From Marinobacterium lutimaris (GTDB lineage Bacteria; Pseudomonadota; Gammaproteobacteria; Pseudomonadales; Balneatricaceae), in NCBI RefSeq assembly GCF_900108065.1, contig NZ_FNVQ01000001.1, forward strand, positions 372,001-436,000: a stretch of DNA of 64,000 bases, read 5' to 3'. Below the pieces are notes generated by a model. The model saw only the letters and a program-made list of their open reading frames with translations. It made no database searches and was not told the origin of the DNA. This document shows, piece after piece, positions 37,533 to 46,984 of the stretch. The position numbers and the translations under genes are program-made. The number at the start of each line of letters is the position of its first letter. Within the stretch, counting starts at the first letter, position 1.

Positions 37533-38753
37533 TCAGTCGTTATCCAGGCAGCTCATTGTCTCGTTCACCCAGGTCAGGGCCTGGAGGTAGGATTCCCGAT
37601 ACACCTCAAGTTCGTCGCAGGGGAGGTTGTTCCAGTCTCCGTCGCACAGGGCGTAGGTCTTCTTGATCAGTTTGCCAAGAGGGCCGCTGCCGTCTCTGAC
37701 CGCGTCTTTTATTTCCTCACTGATTGCGATCTCCGTGAGCAGGTGTTCGCGGTCGATATCCAGTGCAGCATCCAGGCGATAGAGCAGTGTGCCAAGGAAC
37801 GCGCCACTGGCTGAAACTTCCAAGCTGTTGATCTTCGTGGTGACCAGTTCCGCCAGGCGCGCTGCGGTCAGAATCTGGCGCGTCAGCTCTGAAGGCTTGC
37901 GTTTCTGGCCTGAGAGCGCGATTAACGAGATCCATTTGCGCACTTCGTTCAGGCCGAGTATCACCAGCGCCTCGTGCACGCTGTTAATGGGGTGTTGCAT
38001 AGCCAGTGCCGCGGAGTTGACGATTTTCAGCAGGCGGTAAGTCAGAGCTGGGTCCTGCTCTATCAGATCGGTCACCCGGATGTCGTCGGGTTCTGCCTGG
38101 TTTAATTCAGCAACCAGCTGCAGTAAGACTGCCTCGTTGCTCTCCAGACGGCGCCCAGCGACCACCTCGGGGCGCTGTAAAAAATAGCCCTGGAACAGCT
38201 TAAAGCCCAGGGCTATGCATTCGCGCAGTTCTTCGTAGGTTTCAATCTTCTCGGCTAGCAGGCTGGCTCGGAACTGTTTCAGGTGGGATACGTGGTTGCG
38301 AACCTGATCCATGCCCAGCGCCAGAATATCGAGCTTGATGATGTCAGCCAGCGCCAGTAATGGGTCATATTCCGGGCTATAGACAAAGTCATCCAGGGCA
38401 ATGCGGTACCCTGCCTGCTTGTAACGCGCAACTGCCTCGAGAAGGGTAGAGTCGACCTTTACGTCTTCCAGGACCTCAATGACGAGTTGCTTGTGTGACA
38501 TCGAAGGTAAGGTGTCCGCCTCGAACATTTCCCGGGGCAGGTTAAGAAACGCGGGTAGTCGCTTGGGTTCCTGGTTTTCGATAATGCTGGTGTAGGCATT
38601 GAGCAAAACGGATGAGGTGGCTTGGTGGCCGTTGATGATCTTGGCGACGGAGGTTTCGTCGTCCGAACGGTACAGCAGCTCATAGGCGACGACGTTGAGT
38701 TCCCGGTCGAAGATCGGCTGCCTTGCCATAAGTACCTGAGATGCTTCTGTCAC
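37533..38753 (-). CDS. EAL-like and HDOD domain signalling protein (YuxH type)
   Basis: 406 residues. The N-terminal EAL-like domain (about 1-190) has lost the catalytic signature: YELLYRSD stands where EALLR is expected. The C-terminal HDOD domain (about 200-390) has LVAELNQAEPDD and DPALTYRLLKIVNSAAL. Proteins with this architecture are thought to be non-enzymatic signalling adaptors linked to c-di-GMP or stress pathways. It converges with the cytochrome c5 gene, 10 nt apart. Its own output is unknown. Confidence 0.88.
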   Translation of the reverse strand: MTEASQVLMARQPIFDRELNVVAYELLYRSDDETSVAKIINGHQATSSVLLNAYTSIIENQEPKRLPAFLNLPREMFEADTLPSMSHKQLVIEVLEDVKVDSTLLEAVARYKQAGYRIALDDFVYSPEYDPLLALADIIKLDILALGMDQVRNHVSHLKQFRASLLAEKIETYEELRECIALGFKLFQGYFLQRPEVVAGRRLESNEAVLLQLVAELNQAEPDDIRVTDLIEQDPALTYRLLKIVNSAALAMQHPINSVHEALVILGLNEVRKWISLIALSGQKRKPSELTRQILTAARLAELVTTKINSLEVSASGAFLGTLLYRLDAALDIDREHLLTEIAISEEIKDAVRDGSGPLGKLIKKTYALCDGDWNNLPCDELEVYRESYLQALTWVNETMSCLDND

Positions 38754-38977
38754 CTAGCTCTCCTCGCGTTTTTATCAATGTCACCATATTTCCGGCACCT
38801 GGGCAACGTATTTGCGGCCCTTGTTCTGACCGGGTTAGTAGGTGGGTTGTCATGAATAAGAGACAGGATCGCTACTATACTTCTTCTTTGAAGTTACAGG
38901 GATTTCCGGTAGCTTTCATTTAGGCGTGTCAATTGCCAGCTAATAACAACGGCGGCGTTAGCCGGGGAGAATTTGGG

Positions 38978-39880
38978 ATGAGTCAGGATGTTTCCGCCAG
39001 TGCAGGGCGTTTTGACGCGCTGCTGCAGGTTAACCGCGATCTGGTGTTGGTCTTGAAGGATGGTGTGGTAGAGCTATGTAGTGCCGGGGAGTCGGAGTGG
39101 CTGTTGGAGTCTGTACTTACAGGGGGGCGGCTGGATGATCTGCTTCCCGCCGATATTCTGGCTCTCGTCAGTGGTGCGGTCGAACGGGCCCTCGCGGCGC
39201 CAGGGCAGGTGCAGTCATTGCAGTATGCCCTTAGGCCTGAGCATGTTCCGGTTTTTCGTGAGGCCGGGTTGCGTGAGCCCACCTGGTTTGACGCGCGCAT
39301 TCTGGCATCGGCCGATGGCGAAGTATTCTGGAGTGCCCGTGATATCAATGACAGCAAGAAGCTGCAGCGCAAAGTGACTAATCAGGCGCAGCGGGATCCT
39401 CTGACCGGTGCCTATAATCGCCGCGCCCTCATGACGGTGATGGAGCAGACCGTTGCTCAGGCGCAGCGTTACGACTGGGTCTGCAGTGTCATGATTATCG
39501 ATATCGATGATTTCAGCCGGATTAATGACCAGCATGGTTGGGACGCAGGCGATCAGCTGTTGCAGCAGATCGTGACTGGTATACACAAGCTCAAGCGCAC
39601 GGCTGATTTCCTTGCGCGCTATGGCGATGATCAGCTGGTGCTGTTTTTGCCGGAAACCAATCATGAGCAGGGCGTAGCAGCCGGGGAGCGTGTACGACGC
39701 TTAATCGCTGAGATGGAAATGCCTTACCCTACCGGCGATATCGCCTGCACGGCCAGTGTCGGGGTGTCAGGTCTGCTTGGTCTGGAGGATGGGGCGGCCG
39801 CGATGCTGAAACGGGCGGAGGAGAATCTGTTCGTTGCGCGCAGCAGTGGCGGAAACAGGGTTGAGGGCGAGTCGCTTTAA
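38978..39880 (+). CDS. GGDEF-family protein with degenerate active site
   Basis: 300 residues from ATG 38978 (GGGGAGA ribosome site at 38964). The N-terminal part (about 10-130) looks like a PAS sensor, ending EVFWSARDINDSKKLQ. The GGDEF domain (about 140-295) has DPLTGAYNRRAL and IDIDDFSRIND, but the active-site loop reads RYGDDQLVLF instead of RYGGEEF. Loss of the Gly and Glu pair predicts no diguanylate cyclase activity, so it may bind GTP or c-di-GMP as a sensor. A stem-loop follows the gene. Confidence 0.85.
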   Translation: MSQDVSASAGRFDALLQVNRDLVLVLKDGVVELCSAGESEWLLESVLTGGRLDDLLPADILALVSGAVERALAAPGQVQSLQYALRPEHVPVFREAGLREPTWFDARILASADGEVFWSARDINDSKKLQRKVTNQAQRDPLTGAYNRRALMTVMEQTVAQAQRYDWVCSVMIIDIDDFSRINDQHGWDAGDQLLQQIVTGIHKLKRTADFLARYGDDQLVLFLPETNHEQGVAAGERVRRLIAEMEMPYPTGDIACTASVGVSGLLGLEDGAAAMLKRAEENLFVARSSGGNRVEGESL

Positions 39881-39905
39881 GCGCCAGCCCTGCTTGTTTC
39901 TTGAG

Positions 39906-39925
39906 CCGGCGCCTCAGGGCGCCGG
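39906..39925 (+). terminator. Stem-loop between the convergent GGDEF gene and hisC
   Basis: A perfect 8-bp GC stem (CCGGCGCC, 39906-39913, with 39918-39925) and a 4-nt loop followed by TTT. The loop contains the hisC stop codon read on the other strand. It is a plausible weak terminator for the plus-strand gene. Confidence 0.5.
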
Positions 39926-40993
39926 TTTGCTGCTGATGGCAGGGTGTTGTCTCAGTGTCTCGATCAGCAGGGCCATCTCAGCGTCGGTGCCGACGGTAAT
40001 TCGCAGATAGTCGGCAATCAGTGGTTTGCTGAAATGGCGTACGAGGATGTTGTGCTCACGGAGGTAGGTCATCAGCTCGCTACCCGACAATTCCCCGTGT
40101 TTGGCGAACAGGAAGTTTGTGGCTGAGGGCAGTACCTCAAAGCCGAGCGCTTGCAGCGCTTCGCGGCTCTGCTCGCGGGTTTGCATGATGCGCTGGCAGG
40201 TCTGGCTGAAGTAGTTTTTGTCCGCCAGTGAAGCGCAGCCCGCCTCGATCGCCAGCATATCCAGAGGGTAGGAGTTGAAGCTATTCTTGACCCGCTCCAG
40301 GCCATCGATCAGTTCGACAGATCCGATGGCGTAGCCAATCCTCATTCCTGCCAGTGAGCGTGACTTGGAAAAAGTCTGAACCACGAGCAGGTTGGGGAAC
40401 TCGTCGACCAGGCTGGCCGCCGATTCGCCACCGAAATCTACATAAGCTTCATCCACCAGCACCACGCTGTCCTGGTTGCGCTCCAGCAGGGTTTTGATGG
40501 CGCTGAGCGGCAAGGCGACACCGGTAGGTGCGTTAGGGTTGGCGAAGATGATGCCCCCGTTCTCGCTCGGATAGTCGTCCAGTTCAATACGGAAGTCGTG
40601 AGTCAGCGGAATCTTCTGGTGATCTATGGCATAGAGGTTCGCATAGACGTCATAGAAGCTGTAGCTGGTTTCCGGCATCAGCAGTGGTTTGGGCTGGCGG
40701 AAAAATGCCATGAACGCCAGCGCCAGTACTTCGTCTGAGCCGTTGCCGACAAAGATCTTCGAGCTGTCCGTTTCAAACTCGCTGGCCAGGGCCTCTTTCA
40801 GACGCGACGCATTGGGATCCGGGTATAGACGCAAGCGATCGGTTGCAAATGATTTGATCGCTTCTGCGGCACCAGGCGCCGGCGGGTAGGGGTTTTCGTT
40901 GGTATTGAGCTTGGTTAGATTCGCAATGCGTGGCTGCTCTCCCGGTGTGTAGGGAACCAGGGATTCGATTGCGGGACTCCAGAATTTGCTCAT
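39914..40993 (-). CDS. hisC: Histidinol-phosphate aminotransferase
   Basis: 359 residues, a PLP-dependent fold-type I aminotransferase of histidine biosynthesis. Signatures are KLNTNENPYPPAPG, FVGNGSDEVL, ANPNAPTGV, and VVQTFSKSRSLAGMRIGYA with the PLP-binding Lys. It is a lone gene, not in a his operon, which is normal for Pseudomonas-like genomes. An alternative assignment to a related aminotransferase (aromatic or imidazole-type paralogue) cannot be excluded, but the motif set fits HisC best. Confidence 0.92.
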   Translation of the reverse strand: MSKFWSPAIESLVPYTPGEQPRIANLTKLNTNENPYPPAPGAAEAIKSFATDRLRLYPDPNASRLKEALASEFETDSSKIFVGNGSDEVLALAFMAFFRQPKPLLMPETSYSFYDVYANLYAIDHQKIPLTHDFRIELDDYPSENGGIIFANPNAPTGVALPLSAIKTLLERNQDSVVLVDEAYVDFGGESAASLVDEFPNLLVVQTFSKSRSLAGMRIGYAIGSVELIDGLERVKNSFNSYPLDMLAIEAGCASLADKNYFSQTCQRIMQTREQSREALQALGFEVLPSATNFLFAKHGELSGSELMTYLREHNILVRHFSKPLIADYLRITVGTDAEMALLIETLRQHPAISSKPAP

Positions 40994-41171
40994 GATCTGT
41001 GTGCGCCTGAGGACTGCGTGAAAAGAGGGTGTGAATCATACCAGATCGCCGATTTGGAGGCGAGAAGCGGCTGGCGGGGTATGCTTAAGCGCGGCTGCGA
41101 ACGGCTGTATTAACCTGCGCAGGGACTGCTAATATATGCGTTAAATTGTCCCCGTTTATGGACGTTAGTAG

Positions 41172-41924
41172 TTGTCTCGATTCAAGCATAAGTATCTCGA
41201 TCTTCGTCGCCTGGTGGGGGAGCTGGTTCTGGCTATCTTGCTGGTGGTTCTGGTCTTTCTGCTGACAGCGCGTTTTGAAGTTAGCGAATGGCTGATGGAG
41301 TGGGCCAAGAGGCACGAGGAGTACGAGCTCGATGATCTCCTGCTCAGTGTGCTAGTGGTAGGGCCTGTGTATCTGCTGGTGTTTGCTTACCGGCGCCACA
41401 GAGAGATTGGCAAGCTGGTGGAGCAAGCCAATACCGACGTTCTTACCGGGATTTTTAATCGCCGCAGGGGTATGGAGCTGCTGGCCAGAGAAGTGCGTCG
41501 CTCCCATCGTTACCACCGGCATTTGTCGGTGATTCTTTGCGATATAGATCACTTTAAGCAGATAAACGACCAATTTGGACATCCTGTTGGTGACAGGGTC
41601 TTGCAGTCGTTTGCGAGGCTGGCATCGGCGCGGGTACGTGACCTGGATCTGATCGCGCGTACCGGTGGCGAGGAATTTATGGTCATCGCCACTGAAACCA
41701 GTGGTGCCGGTGCTGTGGAACTGGCTGAGCGTTTGCGTTCAGCGGTGGAGACTACCAGTTTTGGGGTTGAGCGGGCTGTGACGGCGAGCTTTGGTGTTTC
41801 GCAGCTGAGGCCTGGGGAGAGTTATGCGGCGCTGATGCAGCGGGCGGATGAACGTCTTTACTGGGCGAAACGAGGTGGTCGAAACAGGGTGTCGGGCCCC
41901 GGCGCTACAGCGGCGAAGCCCTGA
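41172..41924 (+). CDS. Membrane-anchored diguanylate cyclase (GGDEF)
   Basis: 250 residues from a TTG start; no in-frame ATG or GTG lies nearby. Two hydrophobic helices (about 15-37 and 58-76) are followed by a GGDEF domain with DVLTGIFNRRRGME, CDIDHFKQINDQFGH and the intact active-site loop ARTGGEEFMV. It should synthesise c-di-GMP from two GTP. No periplasmic sensor domain is present, so control is probably by membrane or dimer state. It converges with the MarR-type regulator of the ectoine locus, 8 nt apart. Confidence 0.9.
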   Translation: MSRFKHKYLDLRRLVGELVLAILLVVLVFLLTARFEVSEWLMEWAKRHEEYELDDLLLSVLVVGPVYLLVFAYRRHREIGKLVEQANTDVLTGIFNRRRGMELLAREVRRSHRYHRHLSVILCDIDHFKQINDQFGHPVGDRVLQSFARLASARVRDLDLIARTGGEEFMVIATETSGAGAVELAERLRSAVETTSFGVERAVTASFGVSQLRPGESYAALMQRADERLYWAKRGGRNRVSGPGATAAKP

Positions 41925-41932
41925 ACGTCGAC

Positions 41933-42472
41933 TTACTGTATTGGACGATCCAATGCGCCTATGTCGAGCATGGGAGCTGCATCGATCTGGTCTGCTTCAA
42001 GCAGGCCGGATATCTGTTGCAGTGAGGCGATGATCATCGACTGCTCCCAATCCTTCAAGCCTTCGAACTGGCCGACAAAGCGGTCCTGAAGGGTTGTCGG
42101 GGCAGATTTCAACAGCTCTATGCCCGAAGGCGTAGGGCAGGCAAGTACCTTGCGTTTGTCGGTCTGACTGCGCTCTCTTCTAACTAATCCTTTGAGTTCA
42201 AGTCTGTCCAAAATGCTGGTCACTGTAGCCTGAGCCAGGTTCATTTTCTTGGCCAGAACGCCGATGGTGATTGCACCCTCGGCATCCAGTGTCTGCATGG
42301 TCATAAGCTGCGGCATGGTCAGTCCGGTGATCCGGCTGAGCTGCTTGTCGTGCATGTCTGTTACGCGAATTATCTGGCGCAAAAGCACCAGAACGTCCTG
42401 ACTCTTCGGCATATCTTTCCAGGTTTTATCTTCTGCATCTAACGAGATAGCGGAGTTTTTAGCCTGATTCAT
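41933..42472 (-). CDS. ectR: MarR-family transcriptional regulator of ectoine genes
   Basis: A 179-residue winged-helix regulator divergent from ectA, the position of EctR1 in methylotrophs and marine gammaproteobacteria, where it represses ectABC-ask. The MarR core includes LTMPQLMTMQTLDAEGAITI and QATVTSILDRLELKGLVRRE. ATG 42472 is chosen over ATG 42484 because an AAGG lies at good spacing before it. A matching 16-bp sequence (42513-42528 and 42667-42682) near the two divergent starts is a candidate operator. Confidence 0.86.
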   Translation of the reverse strand: MNQAKNSAISLDAEDKTWKDMPKSQDVLVLLRQIIRVTDMHDKQLSRITGLTMPQLMTMQTLDAEGAITIGVLAKKMNLAQATVTSILDRLELKGLVRRERSQTDKRKVLACPTPSGIELLKSAPTTLQDRFVGQFEGLKDWEQSMIIASLQQISGLLEADQIDAAPMLDIGALDRPIQ

Positions 42473-42512
42473 GAAACCTTGCAATAAAAAGCTGTCTTAC
42501 TAATTTAAATCT

Positions 42513-42528
42513 ATTGTAACGCTAAACA
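42513..42528. promoter_or_regulatory. Candidate EctR operator, ectR side
   Basis: ATTGTAACGCTAAACA matches 42667-42682 at 13 of 16 bases, in the same orientation. On the minus strand it contains TACAAT, a plausible -10 hexamer for ectR, so binding here would give autoregulation. No experimental site is known to me for this exact sequence. Confidence 0.5.
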
Positions 42529-42622
42529 AAGTAAAATTGCACGCCGGTTGCGTGTGTGGCCCGGTAGTTGGTGATTTTTAGGCTTTTTATGACAGTTTCA
42601 GGGATCGAAAATCTAACGAAGG

Positions 42623-42646
42623 TCGAGGTTGATTAACGATCCTCGA
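42623..42646. promoter_or_regulatory. Inverted repeat upstream of the ectA -10
   Basis: TCGAGG (42623-42628) and CCTCGA (42641-42646) are perfect inverted arms with a 12-nt spacer. They lie just upstream of a TACAAT (42654-42659) that may be the ectA -10. Confidence 0.4.
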
Positions 42647-42666
42647 TATGTTTTACAATAAAAACC

Positions 42667-42682
42667 ATCGTAAAGCTAAATA
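42667..42682. promoter_or_regulatory. Candidate EctR operator, ectA side
   Basis: ATCGTAAAGCTAAATA is the second copy of the direct repeat, 11 nt before the ectA start and just after the candidate -10 (42654-42659). Binding here would block transcription of ectA. Confidence 0.5.
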
Positions 42683-42693
42683 TTCAGGACGCT

Positions 42694-43215
42694 ATGAATA
42701 CCAACAAAATGAAGATCAAGTTTCGTAAGCCGAACTCCCATGATGGTGCCGCGGTGTACAACCTGATCAAGCGCTGCCCGCCGCTGGATACCAACTCTAT
42801 GTATTGCAACTTGCTGCAGTGTGGCGACTTCGCCGACACCTCGGTTGCAGCCTTTGACGATAAAGGAAAGATGATTGGATTTATCTCCGGTTACAGGCCG
42901 CCAGCACGCCGCGAGACGCTGTTTGTCTGGCAGGTGGCTGTCTGTCCGTCTGCACGCGGACAGAAACTGGGTAATCGCATGTTGATGGAATTGGCTGACC
43001 GTCTTTCGGACGAAGGTGTCGAGTACATCGAGACCACCATCACGCCGGACAATCAGGCTTCCCAGGCGATGTTTGCGCGGTTCTTCGCTGCGCTCAGCGC
43101 ACCGGTTGAGAAAAGCGTGAAGTTTGCCAGCGATGACCATTTCGATGGTGCTCATGACGACGAAGTGTTGTATCGCGCAGGGCCGTTCAAGTTGGCCGTA
43201 GCGCTGGCGTCATAA
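42694..43215 (+). CDS. ectA: Diaminobutyrate acetyltransferase
   Basis: A 173-residue GNAT enzyme that acetylates L-2,4-diaminobutyrate, the second step to ectoine. The N-terminal FRKPNSHDGAAVYNLIKRCP and TNSMYCNLLQCGDFADTSV are diagnostic. The acetyl-CoA pyrophosphate loop is around VCPSARGQKLGNRML. First gene of ectABC-ask. Confidence 0.96.
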   Translation: MNTNKMKIKFRKPNSHDGAAVYNLIKRCPPLDTNSMYCNLLQCGDFADTSVAAFDDKGKMIGFISGYRPPARRETLFVWQVAVCPSARGQKLGNRMLMELADRLSDEGVEYIETTITPDNQASQAMFARFFAALSAPVEKSVKFASDDHFDGAHDDEVLYRAGPFKLAVALAS

Positions 43216-43246
43216 GCGAGACTGGAATTAAAGAGCAAGTAATTAA

Positions 43247-44539
<1,293 letters not shown>

Positions 44540-44591
44540 TTGAGCCCGTTTTCACGAGTTAACCCGTTTTCAAGACAAGGATTTTTGCACA

Positions 44592-44999
44592 ATGATCGTA
44601 CGTACACTGGCTGAATGCGAAGAGAATGGCCGCAAGATTTATTCAGAAACCGACACCTGGGACAGCACCCGTATGTCGCTGAAGGATGATGGTATGGGCT
44701 TTTCCTTCCATATCACCAACATCTACCCGAACTCTGAAACCCATATCTGGTATCAGAACCATTTCGAGACCGTTTACTGTATTAGCGGATCGGGTGAGGT
44801 CGAAACCCTGGCGGACGGTAAGATCCACAAGATCGTGCCGGGGACCGTTTACATTCTGAACAAAAACGACGAGCACCTGCTGCGCGGTGGTCCGGAAGGG
44901 ATGCAGGTTGCCTGCGCTTTCAATCCGCCGCTGAACGGCAAAGAGGTGCATGATGAAAACGGCGTTTACCCGGTTGAAGCGGAGGCGCTTGATGCCTGA
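44592..44999 (+). CDS. ectC: Ectoine synthase
   Basis: A 135-residue cupin that cyclises N-acetyl-diaminobutyrate to ectoine. It has the N-terminal [16 protein letters not shown] and the cupin strands [20 protein letters not shown] and [14 protein letters not shown], with [17 protein letters not shown] near the end. Length and motifs match the family. It overlaps the following kinase gene by 8 nt. No ectD hydroxylase is in the window. Confidence 0.97.
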   Translation: MIVRTLAECEENGRKIYSETDTWDSTRMSLKDDGMGFSFHITNIYPNSETHIWYQNHFETVYCISGSGEVETLADGKIHKIVPGTVYILNKNDEHLLRGGPEGMQVACAFNPPLNGKEVHDENGVYPVEAEALDA

Positions 45000-46452
45000 A
45001 TCAGAGAATACTCAGACTGCTCTGCATAGTGTCGAAAAGATAGGCGGTACTTCCATGAGCCGGTTTACCGAGCTCATGGACACGATCCTCATCGGTGACC
45101 GGAGTGGCGAGGATCTCTATCAGCGCATCTTTGTGGTTTCCGCGTATGGTGGCATGACCAACCTGTTGCTGGAGCACAAGAAGACCGGGGAACCTGGTGT
45201 CTATGGGCGTTTCGCCAACGGCGAACAGGAACAGAGCTGGCACGAATCGCTGGATAAAGTTCGTGACGAGATGCTGGCGATGAACCGCGCACTGTTTGGT
45301 GACTCCACCGCCCGGGCCAAGGCTGATGGCTTTATCTCCGAGCGGATTGAGGGCGCCCGCAGTTGCATGGATAACCTGCAGGCGCTTTGCCGCTACGGTC
45401 ACTTCCAGCTCACCGATCATCTGCTGCGTGTCAGGGAAATGCTCGCCGCTATCGGTGAGACGCACAGCGCGTTCAATACGGTGCTTGCTCTGAACGAGTC
45501 GGGTGTTAAAGCTCGATTAGTCGATCTCAGTGGCTGGCATGAGCCGGAGCCGTTGGCGTTCGAAGAGATGCTGACCCGTCATCTGGAAGGGATCGACCTA
45601 GCCACCGAGCTGCCGATCGTCACTGGCTATACCCACTGTAAAGAGGGTCTTATGAAGACCTTTGACCGTGGTTACAGCGAGATGACGTTCAGTAAGATCG
45701 CGACGCTGACCAATGCCCGCGAGGCGGTGATCCATAAGGAGTTCCATCTGAGCACGGCCGACCCGGGCATCGTTGGACTGGACAATATCGTCACCATCGG
45801 TCGTACCAACTATGACGTGGCGGATCAGCTGTCTAACCTCGGTATGGAAGCGATCCACCCGAAAGCGGCAAAAGGTCTGCGAGAGCAGGGTATCGAACTG
45901 CGTATCAAGAACGCCTTCGAGCCTGATCACTCGGGTACGCTGATCAGCCAGGACTACTGCAGTGCAGAGCCCTGTGTTGAAATCATCGCCGGTCGCAGTG
46001 GTGTGCTGGCGCTGGAGGTGTTTGACCAGGATATGCTGGGCGACATCACCTACGAGATAGAACTGCTGCAGTTGCTCAAAGAGCTCAAGGTCTACGTGAT
46101 TGCTCGAGATTCAGATGCGAACAGTCAGACCTACTACCTCTCGGGTACTCGCAAGATTATCAATCGCGCGGTGCGCCTGATTGGTGAGAAATACAGCGCA
46201 GCAGAGGTTCAGCTGCATCGTGTGGCGATCGTTTCCGCCATTGGGTCCGATATGAAGGTGCCGGGTATTCTGGCGAAAGCGGTATCCGCGCTGTCAGCGG
46301 CCGATATCAGCGTGCAGGCGCTGCACCAGTCTGTGCGCCAGGTCGAGATGCAGGCGATTGTCCGCGAGCAGGATTATGAGAATGCGGTGCGCGCACTGCA
46401 TCATGCCCTGATCGAGAAAGAGGAACACGGCGACGTTATCTGCGCTGCCTGA
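44992..46452 (+). CDS. ask: Ectoine-type aspartate kinase
   Basis: 486 residues from ATG 44992 (GGAGG at 44980-44984). It has the N-terminal kinase signature [12 protein letters not shown] and a long insertion characteristic of the Ask_Ect form. The C-terminal ACT regions include [19 protein letters not shown]. Dedicated ectoine kinases are less inhibited by lysine and threonine than the housekeeping enzyme, and so feed aspartyl phosphate to ectoine. It is the last gene of the operon, followed by an intrinsic terminator. Confidence 0.94.
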   Translation: MPESENTQTALHSVEKIGGTSMSRFTELMDTILIGDRSGEDLYQRIFVVSAYGGMTNLLLEHKKTGEPGVYGRFANGEQEQSWHESLDKVRDEMLAMNRALFGDSTARAKADGFISERIEGARSCMDNLQALCRYGHFQLTDHLLRVREMLAAIGETHSAFNTVLALNESGVKARLVDLSGWHEPEPLAFEEMLTRHLEGIDLATELPIVTGYTHCKEGLMKTFDRGYSEMTFSKIATLTNAREAVIHKEFHLSTADPGIVGLDNIVTIGRTNYDVADQLSNLGMEAIHPKAAKGLREQGIELRIKNAFEPDHSGTLISQDYCSAEPCVEIIAGRSGVLALEVFDQDMLGDITYEIELLQLLKELKVYVIARDSDANSQTYYLSGTRKIINRAVRLIGEKYSAAEVQLHRVAIVSAIGSDMKVPGILAKAVSALSAADISVQALHQSVRQVEMQAIVREQDYENAVRALHHALIEKEEHGDVICAA

Positions 46453-46488
46453 TCCGACTTTTCAGCAGGGATGAACCTGCCAGAAACG

Positions 46489-46528
46489 AATCGGCCCGCT
46501 CGGTATTATCCGGCGGGCCGATTTTTTT
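46489..46528 (+). terminator. Rho-independent terminator of ectABC-ask
   Basis: An 11-bp stem (46489-46499 with 46513-46523), loop of 13 nt and a T-run. It lies 36 nt after the ask stop. It also faces the convergent small gene and may serve both. Confidence 0.9.
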
Positions 46529-46537
46529 GATCCTGTT

Positions 46538-46735
46538 TCAGATCCGTTCGTCGAAGTCGTAGCTGTCGCTTAGCTGTCTTGCCAGCGCTCGCTCTTCCAT
46601 CAGGTCTTCAATCTGGCGGCGGCGCTTGCCGTTGTAACGAACGCGTGTCTGTGCGACTTCGTCATCGTCGTTGAGCTGTTCGCTCCAGTCGTCGAGGTCG
46701 TCTAATGAATGATCGACACGAATCTTGGTGCCCAT
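46538..46735 (-). CDS. Small conserved acidic/basic protein (PA3496-like)
   Basis: 65 residues from ATG 46735; a GTG at 46750 is also possible. The sequence has an acidic N-terminal part (DHSLDDLDDWSEQLNDDDEV) followed by RRRQIEDLMEERALARQLSD. This matches the small PA3496-like family called a putative envelope-integrity protein. It has no membrane segment or signal. Function is not established. It converges with the ectoine operon and shares its terminator region. Confidence 0.7.
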   Translation of the reverse strand: MGTKIRVDHSLDDLDDWSEQLNDDDEVAQTRVRYNGKRRRQIEDLMEERALARQLSDSYDFDERI

Positions 46736-46984
46736 CGGCTTTAATCTCACACTTAAGTTAACAGTGCGCAGCAGGGTTGCTGCAACGTTTCAATGGTGAG
46801 GCTTTAAACGCCGGATTAACGCCCTTTTGGCTGCCGGAGTTAAGGTGCCTCTGAAACGCGAATATAGAGCAGCATCCGTGAAATCTGAAAATTAAATTTT
46901 GCTATCGAAAACTCAAAAAAATGCGCCTTTAAGCTATCAACGAATCTGCCTGCAGGCACTGGCATACGGGCGTTTCAGCCGTTT

